Shown here: one piece after another, positions 6,728-7,422 of the stretch
Numbering within the stretch: position 1 is the stretch's first letter
How the letters are laid out: the number at the start of each line of letters is the position of its first letter
NCBI GenBank assembly: GCA_041752635.1
Contig: JBGSWC010000017.1
Coordinates: 1 to 7,422, forward strand
DNA: 7,422 bases
DNA from: JBGSWC01 sp041752635
Lineage (GTDB): Bacteria; Planctomycetota; Planctomycetia; Pirellulales; Lacipirellulaceae
Reading direction: 5' to 3'
Notes under the pieces: model-generated
Told to the model about the DNA's origin: nothing
Seen by the model: only the letters and a program-made list of their open reading frames with translations
Database searches by the model: none
Translations under genes and position numbers: made by a program

Positions 6728-7159
6728 CTAACGCGTCTCGACTCGCTCGGTCCGCAGCGTCGAACTCGCGTCGATCGTCCGCCCTCGCGTGAATCGCGGG
6801 GCAATGAGGCTGTTGCGGTCCATCGGCACGCTGATACGCACAGTCACATTCCGCGTCTCGGGGCGAATCACCGCCGGGGTCACATCGATTGTGCCGCCGC
6901 GGACTCCAATCGTTCGCAAAATGCGATTCGCTTCATCGGTCGCCGTCGTGGCCGACGCACCCGGCACCATGGCGGCGCGGGCCGCTTCATAGGCCGCGTT
7001 GTCGGCCGTGTGGCGAATGACATTCATCCATGTGAACTCGAACATCGCGAAAACGATCAGAAAAAACACCGGCGCACAGAGCGCGAACTCCACCGCCGCG
7101 ACGCCACGACGCGCGCGGCTTGTTGCTGGTGATTTTGGCTGATTCTGTCGCCGTAACAT
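6728..7159 (-). CDS. TadE-like pilus assembly pseudopilin
   Basis: A 143-residue TadE-family protein. TadE proteins are minor pseudopilins of the Tad/Flp (type IVb) pilus machinery, cut by a prepilin peptidase and held in the inner membrane. The N-terminus has a basic leader, then RRGVAAVEFAL (17-27): cleavage is expected after G19, leaving E24 at the +5 position conserved in type IV pilins. A hydrophobic helix runs to about residue 40, followed by EFTWMNVIRHTADNAAYEAARAAMVPG, which is typical of TadE, and a small beta-rich C-terminal part. The ATG lies 8 bp after the stop of the upstream vWA gene, and the GGAG at 7174-7171 lies eleven bases before it. The pair is therefore probably cotranscribed. 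No other tad gene is inside the window. Confidence 0.9.
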   Translation of the reverse strand: MLRRQNQPKSPATSRARRGVAAVEFALCAPVFFLIVFAMFEFTWMNVIRHTADNAAYEAARAAMVPGASATTATDEANRILRTIGVRGGTIDVTPAVIRPETRNVTVRISVPMDRNSLIAPRFTRGRTIDASSTLRTERVETR

Positions 7160-7167
7160 CTTATTAC

Positions 7168-7422
7168 TTACTCCGTAATCAAAACCGGTAGGGTGCGGGC
7201 AATCGTGCGAAACACCTCGCTCAAGTCGCCCGCCGTATCGGCGTGAAAGTGCGTTCCCCCGGTCTCGTCGGCAACGGCCCTCATGCGAGCGAAATCGGCA
7301 TCGCGGCCAAAGGTGATTGTATGCACGACGATTCCAAGTCGCGAAGCATCGCGCGCGGGGATAATGGGTTCGATTCCCTGGTTGTGGTTGCCGTCGGTCA
7401 TCAGCACGATTGTCGGAATTGC
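7168..7422 (-). CDS. vWA-domain protein, probably TadG-like, C-terminal fragment
   Basis: This is the last 84 codons of a longer gene whose start lies beyond the window; the frame is open to 7422 and ends at TAA 7170-7168. It begins AIPTIVLMTDGNHNQG, the beta-strand and TDG metal-site segment of a von Willebrand factor A domain. It continues with GIVVHTITFGRDADFARMRAVADETGGTHFHADTAGDLSEVFRTIA, the usual end of such a domain. It finishes in LPVLITE, a tail often seen on the vWA proteins that accompany TadE. With tadE directly downstream, a TadG-like pilus-assembly or envelope protein is the likely identity. The N-terminal TadG membrane segment cannot be checked here. Confidence 0.85.
   Translation of the reverse strand, partial: AIPTIVLMTDGNHNQGIEPIIPARDASRLGIVVHTITFGRDADFARMRAVADETGGTHFHADTAGDLSEVFRTIARTLPVLITE
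7171..7174 (-). promoter_or_regulatory. ribosome binding site of tadE inside the vWA gene end
   Basis: On the minus strand GGAG spans the end of the last two codons of the vWA gene, directly before its TAA, eleven bases from the tadE ATG. Termination on the upstream gene would therefore place ribosomes at the tadE start, suggesting translational coupling. Confidence 0.45.

Noticed and set aside
6601..6804. 67-codon minus-strand open frame (contains ATKNAKRHKNKNTKK)
   Set aside because: It runs out of frame through the end of tadE and then through the inverted-repeat element; the Lys/Asn/Thr-rich stretch is translated repeat DNA.

Overview
The window holds eight genes, two of them cut by the window edges. 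It reads like a chromosomal piece of a planctomycete, probably of the Pirellulales type. This rests on several weak signs rather than a marker gene: moderately high GC, several starts without a Shine-Dalgarno sequence, a vWA-domain/TadE pilus-type pair, a small lipoprotein of a kind I associate with planctomycetes, and a characteristic intergenic A-tract repeat. No rRNA, tRNA, CRISPR array or transposase gene is visible.

Layout. Positions 1-977 (+) carry the 3' part of a PlsC-family acyltransferase with a large insertion. It converges, with only 11 bp between, on a minus-strand block that reads guaA (5000-3447), ctaC (3419-2664), ctaD (2671-989). guaA encodes GMP synthase. ctaC and ctaD encode subunits II and I of an aa3-type cytochrome c oxidase whose subunit I carries the YSHPxVY motif of the A2 subclass. 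The 27-bp gap and the 8-bp ctaC/ctaD overlap suggest one transcript from a promoter ahead of guaA. A 194-bp divergent region (5001-5194) separates guaA from surE (5195-5968, +), which is followed 35 bp later by a small lipoprotein gene (6004-6534, +). A 155-bp imperfect inverted-repeat element (6562-6716) separates that gene from a convergent minus-strand pair: a vWA-domain protein (7422-7168, 5' end outside the window) and TadE (7159-6728).

Function. The block combines housekeeping (GMP synthesis, SurE nucleotidase), terminal respiration (CtaC/CtaD, inner membrane), phospholipid acylation and part of a Tad/Flp-type surface apparatus. The oxidase genes have no ctaE (subunit III) beside them, so the rest of the enzyme must be encoded elsewhere. 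I see no convincing new multi-gene system. The most notable items are the inverted-repeat element with its 9-bp-periodic arm, the split acyltransferase domain, and the guaA-ctaCD arrangement.
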